Origin: an uncultured Lachnospiraceae bacterium
Lineage (GTDB): Bacteria > Bacillota > Clostridia > Lachnospirales > Lachnospiraceae
Direction: 5' to 3'
Length of the DNA stretch: 64,000 nucleotides
NCBI GenBank assembly: GCA_945929965.1
Contig: CAMEOT010000005.1
Coordinates: 1-64,000, forward strand
Part shown: positions 51,470 through 60,888 of the stretch, piece by piece
How positions within the stretch are numbered: position 1 is the stretch's first letter
Layout of the letters: the number at the start of each line of letters is the position of its first letter
The notes under the pieces: generated by a model
Told to the model about the DNA's origin: nothing
Databases searched by the model: none
Seen by the model: only the letters and a program-made list of their open reading frames with translations
Program-made: the position numbers and the translations under genes

Positions 51470-51892
51470 TTAAAATACCTTTAATGTTACTACTAACACA
51501 ATTACCGACAACGCAATTACCCCATAAAAAATACCTTCTGTTATTGAAAATAGGCATCTACAAAAGCAAAGTCGTTTCATTTCGTCTGTCGTTCCGGTTG
51601 CTTTACTCGTATCTAAGCTAAAATCTATTTCTTCTTCACCTTTTTCAATAATGTTTTTATATAACTGCTTATATTTTCTCTCCTGCATCAGATAAAATGA
51701 ATCTAATAACCAAAATCCTATAATTGGAATAAATGCAAGCGAAATAAATCTTTTATCAGATCCCTGAGCCGAAATTGCACCAACGATAGTGATCAATGTC
51801 ATTGTCCAACCTTTTAACTGAAAAGAATTCTTTGCCATTCTCTCTATAATCAATTCAACCATTTCAAGATGTTTAATTTTCTTCTGTGGCAT
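51470..51892 (-). CDS. Small three-segment membrane protein, candidate TIR-system effector
   Basis: The 140-residue protein has membrane segments at about 28-43, 47-65 and 119-139 with a charged middle loop (ERKYKQLYKNIIEKGEEEIDF). WTMTLITIVGAISAQ, then FIPIIGFWLLDSFYLMQERKYKQLY, is a pattern I recognise from small two- or three-TM proteins found with TIR and other nucleotide-signal modules (S-2TM/SLATT-like group), though I cannot prove the family here. Its start lies 20 bases inside the 3' end of the TIR gene (51873-52676), so translation of the two is coupled. A pore-forming or membrane-damaging effector is the natural guess; it is inference. Confidence 0.6.
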   Translation of the reverse strand: MPQKKIKHLEMVELIIERMAKNSFQLKGWTMTLITIVGAISAQGSDKRFISLAFIPIIGFWLLDSFYLMQERKYKQLYKNIIEKGEEEIDFSLDTSKATGTTDEMKRLCFCRCLFSITEGIFYGVIALSVIVLVVTLKVF

Positions 51893-52676
51893 AATCAGTT
51901 TCCCTCACTATTCCCTTATTATCATAAAGTTGATCCAATAAAGCGATTCCAACCTTCTTCCCTTGCCTTGAAGCTTCTTCAATATCGTTTTTAGATAAAG
52001 GTATTAAATGAGAAGTATCTGTTTTATAGTCTACCTTGAGATCACTATGCTCACAGAATCCCTTTATCAAAAGCGGTGGCTTTCTTGCAATTTTTTTCTT
52101 TCCAACGCACTTTGACATTAACAATTCGCTATAGATCCAACACGAACTCGTTTTTTCTTTCGAAAGATCCTCTATCTTTAATGAGTTTGGTGTATTAAGG
52201 AATATTAAGCATTCTGTTCTATCTATCATTTTCATTAATGCACTGTTTAATATCATATGAACATGAGCTGTCGATTGATTTCTTTTTGAATAGCTATATG
52301 TATCTATTGATCCATCAGGTTTTTCTCCCGATACACAGTACTTATTATCTATTGCTCTCAAAAGTTCATCCGCATACCCCCATACACAAGAATCAATAAA
52401 TGTTGTTAAACCAAACTCACTTAAAAATCCTGCAATTGCTATTGCCAGTTTTTCATCTGTATGTGAATGAGACAAAAAAACATTTGCTTTACATGACGGA
52501 AACCAGTCTTTCTCAATTTCTTCTGCCTGCAATATTCCATCTGGGGAAAGATATTTATCTAAAGATTTTTGTACTTCCTGTTTAGAATGTTCATACAATT
52601 TCTTCCCTTTTTCTATGTAGTCTTCCCAAACACATTCCTCAAAATTGCAAATTTTCATTTTGAAACCAGCAAACAT
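51873..52676 (-). CDS. TIR-domain protein
   Basis: The 267-residue protein has a helical N-terminus (1-60) and then a TIR domain: ANVFLSHSHTDEKLAIAIAGFLSEF, TTFIDSCVWGYADELLRAID (E104 is in the position of the catalytic glutamate of NAD-cleaving TIRs), SALMKMIDRTECLIFLNTPNS and SSCWIYSELLMSKCVG. The end is soluble. GAGAGGAGAG precedes the ATG. It lies 84 bases after the first TIR gene, overlaps the small membrane protein by 20 bases, and is probably transcribed with both. In known defence systems such TIRs make a nucleotide signal or deplete NAD+. Which applies here is unknown. Confidence 0.8.
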   Translation of the reverse strand: MFAGFKMKICNFEECVWEDYIEKGKKLYEHSKQEVQKSLDKYLSPDGILQAEEIEKDWFPSCKANVFLSHSHTDEKLAIAIAGFLSEFGLTTFIDSCVWGYADELLRAIDNKYCVSGEKPDGSIDTYSYSKRNQSTAHVHMILNSALMKMIDRTECLIFLNTPNSLKIEDLSKEKTSSCWIYSELLMSKCVGKKKIARKPPLLIKGFCEHSDLKVDYKTDTSHLIPLSKNDIEEASRQGKKVGIALLDQLYDNKGIVRETDYATEEN

Positions 52677-52760
52677 ATAGTTCTCTCCTCTCTTCCGTAT
52701 AACCTTTTATTTATCTCTAACTGTCAATATTCACATATGTGACACACAAAGCATCCTTGT

Positions 52761-53444
52761 TTATACTTCTTTACGAATTAAATATTCATCAATATTATCT
52801 TGGCGTTCAACTGCTTTATCTATATATGTATGATAGTCATTAATAAATGTCGACCATTCTACTGCTTCTATATAGCTACACGTTCCGGTCCAAATCGTAT
52901 CGTTATTATCGCAATTTCTCTTTGAAGAATTTTTCACTCTATTGAATTTATTCTCTCTAATAATAGTAAATAAATCATTCGTATGGTGCATTGTGCAGCC
53001 GCCTACGCAACAATATTTCTTCTCTAGATAATAAGAATATGATCCATTTTTATCCGGCAAAACAACTGCTATCATAGCATTACTATGACTTGTTACCGAA
53101 TCTCCGTTTTTATTTTTTCTAGAAGTTTCCTTCAAAGAATAGGAAATCTCCCACGGGATCCATTGTTCCTTATCTTCTTTCCACGTTTCTCGCATCCCAG
53201 GTGAAAGAAACACTATAGTCACTGAACTATCATAAATCCTATCCTTTAGCTTTTCCCAAATACTATCCTCTGATAATTTACTTAAATCTTCTCCATCACT
53301 CTCACCCTTATAAATATCATCTTCTAAATCTAATTTTTCTTCAAATTTATCGACATAATCTCTAACTGTTGAATTACTCTGTCCATTCAGGTTCTGTACT
53401 TGATTATCATAATACTTATATGAGACAAAAATTTTCTTTCCCAT
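52761..53444 (-). CDS. TIR-like (MTH538/DUF1863, ThsB-like) protein
   Basis: I start at the ATG at 53444 (227 residues), preceded by GGGGAGAAG; the longer frame has no such site. It begins KKIFVSYKYYDNQVQNLNG, and STVRDYVDKFEEKL, DIYKGESDGEDLSKLSEDSIWEKLKDRIYDSSVTIVFLSPGM and QWIPWEISYSLKE (E99) follow. These are the hallmarks of the ThsB-type TIR proteins of Thoeris. The C-terminal third (CCVGGCTMHHTND, then charged) is unlike a normal TIR. Thoeris would need a SIR2/SLOG or membrane effector; here the second TIR and small membrane protein are the only candidates. Its promoter has the shared TTTCG boxes. Confidence 0.78.
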   Translation of the reverse strand: MGKKIFVSYKYYDNQVQNLNGQSNSTVRDYVDKFEEKLDLEDDIYKGESDGEDLSKLSEDSIWEKLKDRIYDSSVTIVFLSPGMRETWKEDKEQWIPWEISYSLKETSRKNKNGDSVTSHSNAMIAVVLPDKNGSYSYYLEKKYCCVGGCTMHHTNDLFTIIRENKFNRVKNSSKRNCDNNDTIWTGTCSYIEAVEWSTFINDYHTYIDKAVERQDNIDEYLIRKEV

Positions 53445-53521
53445 TTCTCTTCTCCCCTGCCTATTTAAATAGTCATTCTCCATTTATTAAAAAATCATCC
53501 TAAAAAGTTGATGACACCTTA

Positions 53522-53580
53522 ATTATACCTTATTCTTTACCTATATTTGTTTCGATTTAGTCACCTAGTCGTTTCGATTT
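53522..53580 (-). promoter_or_regulatory. Shared-box promoter of the TIR operon
   Basis: Two identical plus-strand boxes TTTCGATTT (53550-53558 and 53572-53580) start 22 bases apart. The nearer lies 22 bases from the -10 (TATAAT on the minus strand, 53522-53527). There is no -35 consensus; the box occupies its place. It matches the Abi and KAP promoters. Confidence 0.7.
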
Positions 53581-53623
53581 TTCGACATAGTTTTCTTTCT
53601 AGAGCACCTTATTTGTCTTAAAC

Positions 53624-53659
53624 AAAAAATGTCCATGTGTTATCACATGAACATTTTTT
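53624..53659 (-). terminator. Terminator of the right glycan operon
   Basis: AAAAAATGT-CATGTG-TTAT-CACATG-ACATTTTTT with one mismatch per arm forms a stem with A6/T6 tails, 23 bases after the stop at 53682. It separates the glycan operon from the island. Confidence 0.82.
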
Positions 53660-53681
53660 CCTCTTCATTATACTTCATATC

Positions 53682-55466
53682 TCACTCCGCCACGAACATC
53701 TCAAACTGTCCGACCGAGTACGTCATTTCATATCCGCATTCCTTCATAAACCGTCGCAGTACTTCTGCTTTCACTCTTTCATCACTTTCAAAATTATTGC
53801 TTACGATCATAAGGGGAAGTTCCTTCTTCTCTTTCGTTCTCTCAAGGTCAGCCTGCAGTTTCTCACATGAATAGCTTCCCAGGGATATCCAACTGTTAAA
53901 CGCCGGCGGCAGTTGCAGATAAAATGCCAGTCCAGGATTCATGTCATAGAGAATCACTTCTCTTCCCTGCAATCCATTATCTGCCAGGTAATCGGACAGT
54001 CCCTGTGCAATTTCAGCTTTCCTCTGTGTCATATAAATTCCACGAAGTGTCCTGTTTCCATTTACACAATATTCACGTCCTGTGGTACTTCCAGCTTCTT
54101 CATAAATGAATTTCTGCCCAAACCCTATTGTCAGAGAACAGCAAAATATAACAAATGCGGTGATAATTATTTTAGCCGGATAGACCGGTATAAGATCTGT
54201 CTTTCGTCTGCAAAAACTATAAATCTCCCATAGTAAATACGGCATCAGTACAAAATAATTGTTCATTCCCAAATGGAATTCCGTGCTGCTTCCTATCACC
54301 GAAAGTAAATATATGGACACTACAATCACGCCAAGGAATTTTTCCGCCATAGATGCTTCTTTTGAAAACACACGTACAACCGCAATAAAGATTGTGAGTA
54401 CTCCAAGTAAAAGCATCGGCGCATACACTGAACTGTATGACAGATAGTCCTGTGTGATATAGTCACATTTTGTCAGATATGTATATAGTACATGCAATGC
54501 CAGTATAATGCTGATACCCCCTGCCAGTGGGCGGAACACACATTTATGCAGTTTAGAATCCATCTTATCTGCTGCCACTGCACAGACCAAGCCCAAAACA
54601 ATTGCTGCTATAACATGCCATAATCGCAAACCATATCTCATCAGATTCGTGAACAAGAATTTTATCATAAAACTTGAGGAATAGCCGGGGGTAGTTTGGG
54701 ACATATCCATCAATTCTCCAATGCCCTCCACATATTCAGAGAATCCATATCGAATCGAGATATACCCTAACACAATAGCAACAATCAGAGCATATCCTGC
54801 TAAAAATGCCGCCATCTGCTTTAGCATATCTTTCATCCATATTCTCTTTCCCTTTTCTCGGTTCAGCACACTGCCTATCCACATAATGATATAAAACACC
54901 GGAATTAAAATAATAACTATCAGCTGTGCTAAGTTTGAAAAACGAACGAACATGCCCGTTCCAATCAGAATACCTGACAGAAACACCTCTCTCCAATGTT
55001 CTTTCGTCAGTCCGATCAACATCAGTATCAGTCCTACATCCAGGCATACAAATGTCAGGTAATCATATAAAATCGCAGATGGCGCCCAACACAAATTCAA
55101 AGCAACAAATTCTCCCGCCACGACTAAGACCATCGGAATCTTCATGTACCTGACCAAAAAGCAACTGCTTAGTATCATCAATAACGCCGTCACACCGGTC
55201 GTATAAATATTCATTCCCAGCAGCGTCTTTCCGCCCGGCAACAGACTAAGGATGTGTCCGACAGCATTGGAAAGATAGGTTGAGAACAGCCACATGTTAT
55301 CCATGTGCTCTGTTCCCATCCATTGAAAGTTAGCAAGATTATAACCCGTATCCCATAGATCCAGACCTTTATTTACCTTGCGGAATGCAAAGAATATCAG
55401 TCCAAGCCATAATATACCACATATTATTTGTTGAACTCTTTTTTGTGTCTTATCTTTTGTTTTCAC
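53682..55466 (-). CDS. Polytopic membrane protein, GT-C like
   Basis: The 594-residue protein has about eleven hydrophobic segments. After the first, NKGLDLWDTGYNLANFQWMGTEHMDNMWLFSTYLSNAVG carries Asp and Glu in the GT-C position. A later loop has FVRFSNLAQLIVI and TPGYSSSFMIKFLF. The C-terminal about 130 residues are soluble. Similar proteins (LDxxDTGY start) occur at the ends of clostridial glycan operons; I cannot assign substrate. It is the last gene of the right operon, 31 bases after manC, and is followed by a terminator. Confidence 0.65.
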   Translation of the reverse strand: MKTKDKTQKRVQQIICGILWLGLIFFAFRKVNKGLDLWDTGYNLANFQWMGTEHMDNMWLFSTYLSNAVGHILSLLPGGKTLLGMNIYTTGVTALLMILSSCFLVRYMKIPMVLVVAGEFVALNLCWAPSAILYDYLTFVCLDVGLILMLIGLTKEHWREVFLSGILIGTGMFVRFSNLAQLIVIILIPVFYIIMWIGSVLNREKGKRIWMKDMLKQMAAFLAGYALIVAIVLGYISIRYGFSEYVEGIGELMDMSQTTPGYSSSFMIKFLFTNLMRYGLRLWHVIAAIVLGLVCAVAADKMDSKLHKCVFRPLAGGISIILALHVLYTYLTKCDYITQDYLSYSSVYAPMLLLGVLTIFIAVVRVFSKEASMAEKFLGVIVVSIYLLSVIGSSTEFHLGMNNYFVLMPYLLWEIYSFCRRKTDLIPVYPAKIIITAFVIFCCSLTIGFGQKFIYEEAGSTTGREYCVNGNRTLRGIYMTQRKAEIAQGLSDYLADNGLQGREVILYDMNPGLAFYLQLPPAFNSWISLGSYSCEKLQADLERTKEKKELPLMIVSNNFESDERVKAEVLRRFMKECGYEMTYSVGQFEMFVAE

Positions 55467-55497
55467 ATACTTCTCCGCTCTTATTTACATCCCTGAA

Positions 55498-56802
55498 TCA
55501 GTACTTATGCTTATCATGCACGCTGATCTCATCACCGATCTGCACTTCGATCACCTGCAGTTCCGTATCTGCAATAATCGTATGTTTGCACCCAGCCTTC
55601 ATAGTCAGCACATCGCCAACCTTCACAGTCTGCTCCACATCATCGATCACTGCACGACCTTCTCCGGCAATTACCGTCCATACTTCGTCCCGGAAATCAT
55701 GACTATGGTAATTCATCCGATGTCCGGGATTCAGTGTTACCTTAATAGTCATGCTGTGATCACGCACATCCAGTACCCGGAAGCTTCCCCAGGACTTTTC
55801 CGCGAACATTACCTTCTGGTCGAACTGATTCACATAAGGTTTGATGTAGCTGGACTGCTCCTTATCTGATACCAGGATTCCCTCGGGGCTGGCTGCCACG
55901 ACGATATCTTTTAATCCCATGCATAGGATCGGTACATTCAGTTCATTCACCACATGTACATTCTCACAGGTATCATTCAGAACACCCTCACCGACACAAT
56001 TGCTGTCCATTGCCTCTGTCAGTGTATTCCAGGTCCCCAGATCTTTCCAGGTTCCCGCGAAACGCATTACTTCTATCTCGGGTTCCTTCTCTACTACAGC
56101 ATAGTCGAAGCTGATCTTCTGTAACGTATCGTATTTCTGAAACAGATCCTCATAATCCGTAAACTCAATCAGTTCGTGCGCACGCTTCAATACATATCCC
56201 AGTCTGAGAGCAAATACTCCGCCGTTCCAGAGTGCTCCCTGGGCAATGTACTCTTGCGCCACTTCTTTGGTAGGTTTCTCCCTGAACATCGTCACGCGAC
56301 TCAGCTGCTTTGCTGTCTCAGGTATGATATAACCGTACTTTTCACTGGGATACGTAGGCTCAATTCCCATCAGTACAAGATTCGCATCGGACTCTCCGGC
56401 GCGGTCGCACAAGTCCTGCAATGCCTCAAAATAATCCTTCTCCACATAGGGATCCACCGGGCAGATCACAATGGGCTCATTCTCTGCCACCCCCTGCACA
56501 TCTTTCAGATATGCCGCCGCCAGCGCGATTGCCGGAAAAGTATCTCTACGACAGGGTTCCACACTAATCCCTACGTTCTCGCCCAGCTGATTGTTGATTG
56601 CCGATACCTGAGATTTCGATGTAGCGATCGTAACCAATGCTTCCGGATCTACTGTCTTGATCTGCCGGTATACACGCTGAACCATGGACTCTAATGTTCC
56701 ATCAGCCTTACGGAATATCTTAATAAACTGTTTGGAACGGATATCGTTGGACAACGGCCACAGTCTCTGTCCCGATCCTCCGGATAATAATACTATATTC
56801 AT
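55498..56802 (-). CDS. manC: Mannose-1-phosphate guanylyltransferase (ManC type)
   Basis: The 434-residue protein has the nucleotidyltransferase start [55 protein letters not shown] and [13 protein letters not shown]. It ends with a cupin domain ([23 protein letters not shown], then GCKHTIIA) as in the bifunctional ManC/AlgA enzymes that make GDP-mannose from mannose-1-phosphate. The cupin with His and Glu ligands suggests the phosphomannose isomerase half is also present. Its ATG overlaps the gmd stop (ATGA). It feeds gmd with GDP-mannose in the same operon. Confidence 0.9.
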   Translation of the reverse strand: MNIVLLSGGSGQRLWPLSNDIRSKQFIKIFRKADGTLESMVQRVYRQIKTVDPEALVTIATSKSQVSAINNQLGENVGISVEPCRRDTFPAIALAAAYLKDVQGVAENEPIVICPVDPYVEKDYFEALQDLCDRAGESDANLVLMGIEPTYPSEKYGYIIPETAKQLSRVTMFREKPTKEVAQEYIAQGALWNGGVFALRLGYVLKRAHELIEFTDYEDLFQKYDTLQKISFDYAVVEKEPEIEVMRFAGTWKDLGTWNTLTEAMDSNCVGEGVLNDTCENVHVVNELNVPILCMGLKDIVVAASPEGILVSDKEQSSYIKPYVNQFDQKVMFAEKSWGSFRVLDVRDHSMTIKVTLNPGHRMNYHSHDFRDEVWTVIAGEGRAVIDDVEQTVKVGDVLTMKAGCKHTIIADTELQVIEVQIGDEISVHDKHKY

Positions 56803-57845
56803 AACTGTCCCTTTATCACTTTCTCTCTCTTTGCCAGTTCTCTGTCATGCTTTGCCATGATCTCTACCAGTTCCGCATAGGTGGTCTTCTGTGGATTCCA
56901 GCCAAGTACCGTCCTGGCTTTCGTAGGATCTCCCCACAGGTTGTCCACGTCTGTCGGACGATACCATTTCGGATTCACGCATACCAACAGCTTGCCGGTC
57001 TGTGCATCATAGCCCTTCTCATCGACACCGGTACCTTCCCAACGAATCTGAATGCTATTTACCGCGAATGCTCGCTCTGTAAAATCACGAACCGTATGCT
57101 GCTCTCCGGTAGCAATAACAAAATCTTCCGGTGTTTCGTGCTGCAGTATCATCCACATACATTCCACATAATCCTTGGCATATCCCCAGTCTCTGAGGGA
57201 ATCCATGTTACCGAGTTCCAGATGATCCTGTAAGCCCTCTGCGATTCTTCCCGCTGCCAACGTAATTTTTCTCGTTACGAAATTCTCTCCGCGGCGTTCA
57301 GACTCATGATTGAATAAAATACCGTTTACCGCAAACATTCCGTATGCTTCCCGGTATTCCTTCACAATCCAGAAACCGTACTGTTTTGCAACAGCATACG
57401 GAGAATACGGATGAAAAGGTGTGGTCTCTCTCTGCGGTACTTCTTCTACTTTACCATACAGCTCTGAAGTGGATGCCTGGTATACTTTCGTCGTCTTCTC
57501 CAGCCCATGAATACGACACGCCTCCAGAATACGTAATACGCCCAACGCGTCAATATCTCCGGAGTATTCCGGTGCGTCGAAGGATACCTGTACATGCGAC
57601 TGTGCTGCCAGGTTATAAATCTCATCCGGGCGTACCAGTCCGATAATGCGAACCAGAGAAGAAGAGTCAGACAGATCTCCGTCATGTAAAGTAATACGAT
57701 CCATAATATGATCGATCCGCGCGGTATTGGAAATCGATGCTCTACGTACAATACCGTGTACTTCATAACCTTTTTCTAATAAAAACTCCGCAAGATAAGA
57801 TCCATCCTGCCCTGTAATTCCTGTAATTAATGCTCTTTTCGTCAT
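56799..57845 (-). CDS. gmd: GDP-mannose 4,6-dehydratase
   Basis: The ATG at 57845 (348 residues) has AGGAG before it; the longer frame adds ten unconserved residues. It has [101 protein letters not shown] and [22 protein letters not shown], with the YxxxK catalytic pair. It makes GDP-4-keto-6-deoxymannose. The fucose synthase or reductase needed to finish GDP-fucose, GDP-rhamnose or a 4-amino sugar is not in the window. The manC start overlaps its stop. Confidence 0.93.
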   Translation of the reverse strand: MTKRALITGITGQDGSYLAEFLLEKGYEVHGIVRRASISNTARIDHIMDRITLHDGDLSDSSSLVRIIGLVRPDEIYNLAAQSHVQVSFDAPEYSGDIDALGVLRILEACRIHGLEKTTKVYQASTSELYGKVEEVPQRETTPFHPYSPYAVAKQYGFWIVKEYREAYGMFAVNGILFNHESERRGENFVTRKITLAAGRIAEGLQDHLELGNMDSLRDWGYAKDYVECMWMILQHETPEDFVIATGEQHTVRDFTERAFAVNSIQIRWEGTGVDEKGYDAQTGKLLVCVNPKWYRPTDVDNLWGDPTKARTVLGWNPQKTTYAELVEIMAKHDRELAKREKVIKGQL

Positions 57846-57868
57846 AATTTTTCTCCTGTCAGCTTTGT

Positions 57869-59740
57869 CTACCATGCTCTCCGTAACTTGAATTCCCCAT
57901 TTTCATCTTCTGCCACATATAATGTCTGATCTGTAATCCCTCCCTCTTCCGCATACTTCGCCAATGCATCATTCACATTATCCGTAGCATCACACACATA
58001 TACATACCCGTCTTCCCGGATGCAATTCACGATGTCATTCCAGTAATCAACATTTTCCGCTCCAACGGTAGCAACATTTGAGCTCATCGCTCTGTTATCA
58101 ATTAAAATGTTATCCAGATAATATGCCGTAAATGTCGCATCCACAGCGTTCAGATTACTTATCATGTATACTTCTGTTCCTTCCGGAACATACATCTGTA
58201 TGACATCCGCCTGCTCCTTGTATTCCACCATATTTTTCTCGGTAAACTTCTTAGGCATCAGTTTACCCAATCCATCTGCTCCTACTGTTATCAGACCGAT
58301 TCCCAATAAAGTGCACACCACCGCATAGCTGCAGACATCTATCTTCATCCTATTAAGTAATTTCAGCAGAAGTAGCAGCAAGATCATATATTGACTCACC
58401 ACGTAAGTGCACATGTATCTCTCAAAGCTTGCCAAAACACTCATTTCACCTTCCGTATAACAAAACAGATACATTGTAAGCATCGTAAATGCATATCCTG
58501 CACTTCCCAATGCAAATAGCAAACCATAGCGCAGCATTTCACCCTTTGTTACCACGGTTCTAAATGCATATGACATAATGACCAATATGCAAAATGATAC
58601 AACTATAGCAGATACATAGGTCATCGGGAACAATCCTGTCGTAATATTCGTAGTAAACAGTGCTCTGATATATCTGACAAAAGTAATTCTCTGCAGCCAG
58701 TCTCCTCCACCTGCTATAACACGGAACAAGGTCTTAAGGTTAATCTTCGAGAGAGAAAACTGTCCTCCTTCTCCCAGACTCGAAACATATCTGCTCCATA
58801 TTCCATTACTGATAAACGGCGTGATCAATACTACCAGTGAACGTACTGCTAACAATCCCTTGTATCGCAGGTTCTCTTTCCGCAGATTTGCAGTATCCAG
58901 AACCTCTGACATTGTATAAAAGAACCATACAAGCAGCACAAATGCAATTCCCATTTGTTTCGTAAGTATTAATCCGAACTGCCCCAGCAAAATCATAATG
59001 AATCCAAACTTTGACTTGCGAAGCTCCTTATCTGCTATCATCATGATCAGTGCCACATAATATAAAGGCAGAAGCAGATCAAGATTCAATGTCATGGACT
59101 GCACATTATCAAAATTCAGGATCACGATCAACAGAACCACAGCAATTGCCAAACTGCTTAAAAATCTCTGTATTTTTCCTATTTCTTTTTTACACTCCAA
59201 CCGTTCTATCACTAGTGGCAATATCATAGAAAATCCCAAAATATCCAGTGCTGCCGTTGCAGTGCCCTCTGTGTACTTCCAAGACAGCTTGCACCATATC
59301 AGTTCAAAAATTTGTGCAAATGGCGGGTAATCCTTATGCGCTGTCAGATTGGACTGATGTTCCGTGTAAAATCTGTCCAGACGGAACATTTCCTTCAGCA
59401 TCTTCCCCCAATGTGAATACTCATCCCATGTTGTAAGCCAACGACCATAATCCAGCACCAAAAACAAGATACAGATTGCCAAAAATACAAAAAATCCAAC
59501 CGAAAAACACCGTGATATAAAATCACGGTCCTTTCTGCGCACTATCAACAAAACGGCTCCTGCCACAGCCATTCCTACACATAACCAGACGCCGACATTA
59601 AATGTATGAAATAAGAATTGTCCGAAATAAGTCAATAACGTCACTCCGGTTAATGTCACAGGCAACGTAACACCAAAAGACTTCTTGCTCAGCATAACGA
59701 GTCCAAAATTAATCAGGCAAAATATCAAAAAAGGTATCAT
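57869..59740 (-). CDS. GT-C like polytopic membrane protein
   Basis: I start at the ATG at 59740, nine bases after the fnlC stop with AGGAGAG before it (623 residues). There are about twelve hydrophobic segments. The large first loop (about residues 95-160) carries [17 protein letters not shown] with an Asp-Glu pair, then [16 protein letters not shown], both in GT-C order. The soluble C-terminal region is about 130 residues. The family resembles PMT-like transferases that use lipid-linked donors. It could use the FucNAc or deoxy-mannose sugar made by its neighbours. The gmd gene begins about 24 bases after it. Confidence 0.7.
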   Translation of the reverse strand: MIPFLIFCLINFGLVMLSKKSFGVTLPVTLTGVTLLTYFGQFLFHTFNVGVWLCVGMAVAGAVLLIVRRKDRDFISRCFSVGFFVFLAICILFLVLDYGRWLTTWDEYSHWGKMLKEMFRLDRFYTEHQSNLTAHKDYPPFAQIFELIWCKLSWKYTEGTATAALDILGFSMILPLVIERLECKKEIGKIQRFLSSLAIAVVLLIVILNFDNVQSMTLNLDLLLPLYYVALIMMIADKELRKSKFGFIMILLGQFGLILTKQMGIAFVLLVWFFYTMSEVLDTANLRKENLRYKGLLAVRSLVVLITPFISNGIWSRYVSSLGEGGQFSLSKINLKTLFRVIAGGGDWLQRITFVRYIRALFTTNITTGLFPMTYVSAIVVSFCILVIMSYAFRTVVTKGEMLRYGLLFALGSAGYAFTMLTMYLFCYTEGEMSVLASFERYMCTYVVSQYMILLLLLLKLLNRMKIDVCSYAVVCTLLGIGLITVGADGLGKLMPKKFTEKNMVEYKEQADVIQMYVPEGTEVYMISNLNAVDATFTAYYLDNILIDNRAMSSNVATVGAENVDYWNDIVNCIREDGYVYVCDATDNVNDALAKYAEEGGITDQTLYVAEDENGEFKLRRAW

Positions 59741-59748
59741 TATCTCTC

Positions 59749-60888
59749 CTATTTTCTCCACACCATCTTATTGACAATTCCGGTGTAGCTTTGAATAATC
59801 TTCACAACCTTCGTACTTACATTCTCATCCACATAATTCGGCACGGGTAATCCTAAGTCACCTTCTGCATTCATACGCACTGCCATATCCACCGCCTGAA
59901 GCACCTGTTCGGTAGTGATACTGCCCAGGATAAAATTACCCTTATCGATTGCTTCGGGACGCTCAGTGGAAGTACGGATACATACTGCCGGGAAAGGATA
60001 TCCCTTGGAGCTGAAATAAGATGCCTCTTCCGGAAGTGTTCCACTATCCGATACTACACAGAACGCATTCATCTGCAGATGATTATAATCGGAGAATCCG
60101 AAAGGCTGCAGGCTTCTCACCAGCGGATGGAACACGAATTTTCTCTGCTCGATGAACTTTTTGCTGCGGGGATGGGTACTGTAGATAATAGGCATCTGAT
60201 ACGTCTCTGCCATAGTATTTACCGCATTCATCAGCGCGAAGAAATTCTTCTCATCATCAATATTCTCTTCTCTGTGGGCAGACAGAAGTATATACTTCCC
60301 CTTCTCCAAACCCAAAGTCTCGAGTACTTTGCTGGCTTTGATTTTTTCCAAATGTGCAGACAGCACTTCTGCCATAGGGGAACCGGTGACATAGGTTCTC
60401 TCCTTCGCGGTGCCTTCTGCATTCAGATATCTTCTGGCATGTTCACTGTAACAGAGGTTCAGATCCGAAATATGATCCACAATACGACGGTTCGTCTCCT
60501 CCGGAAGATTCTCGTCAAAGCAACGATTCCCTGCTTCCATATGGAAAATAGGAATCTTCAGGCGCTTTGCGGAGATTGCCGCCAGTGCAGAATTCGTGTC
60601 TCCCAGTACCAGAAATGCATCCGGTTTCACCTCTACCATCAACTTATAGCTTTTAGATATAATATTTCCGATAGTCTCTCCTAGGTCACTGCCTACTGCT
60701 TCCAGAAAATAATCCGGCTGGCGCAGTTCCAGATCTTCAAAAAATATCTGGTTCAATGTATAATCATAATTCTGACCGGTATGTACCAGTATCTGATCAA
60801 AATATTTATCGCATTTCTTAATCACTTCGGACAGACGGATGATCTCCGGCCGGGTTCCGATGACTGTCATGACTTTCAGCTTATTCAT
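59749..60888 (-). CDS. fnlC: UDP-N-acetylglucosamine 2-epimerase type (FnlC/CapG), UDP-L-FucNAc formation
   Basis: The ATG at 60888 lies inside the last codons of fnlB with GAGGAAGG before it; 379 residues. It is a GT-B like epimerase: VMTVIGTRPEIIRLSEVIKK, VHTGQNYDYTLNQIFFEDLE, LVLGDTNSALAAISAKRLKIPIFHMEAGNRCFDENLPEETNRRIVDHISDLNL and VVSDSGTLPEEASYF. This form (QIFF..L, RCFD) is typical of WbjD/CapG, which epimerises the C2 of the dehydratase product to give UDP-L-FucNAc. fnlA and fnlB lie upstream in order with overlaps, completing the known three-gene pathway. Confidence 0.9.
   Translation of the reverse strand: MNKLKVMTVIGTRPEIIRLSEVIKKCDKYFDQILVHTGQNYDYTLNQIFFEDLELRQPDYFLEAVGSDLGETIGNIISKSYKLMVEVKPDAFLVLGDTNSALAAISAKRLKIPIFHMEAGNRCFDENLPEETNRRIVDHISDLNLCYSEHARRYLNAEGTAKERTYVTGSPMAEVLSAHLEKIKASKVLETLGLEKGKYILLSAHREENIDDEKNFFALMNAVNTMAETYQMPIIYSTHPRSKKFIEQRKFVFHPLVRSLQPFGFSDYNHLQMNAFCVVSDSGTLPEEASYFSSKGYPFPAVCIRTSTERPEAIDKGNFILGSITTEQVLQAVDMAVRMNAEGDLGLPVPNYVDENVSTKVVKIIQSYTGIVNKMVWRK

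Noticed and set aside
51873-53444. Canonical Thoeris system
   Set aside because: A ThsB-like TIR is present, but no SIR2/SLOG or macro ThsA is visible; I report it only as Thoeris-like.
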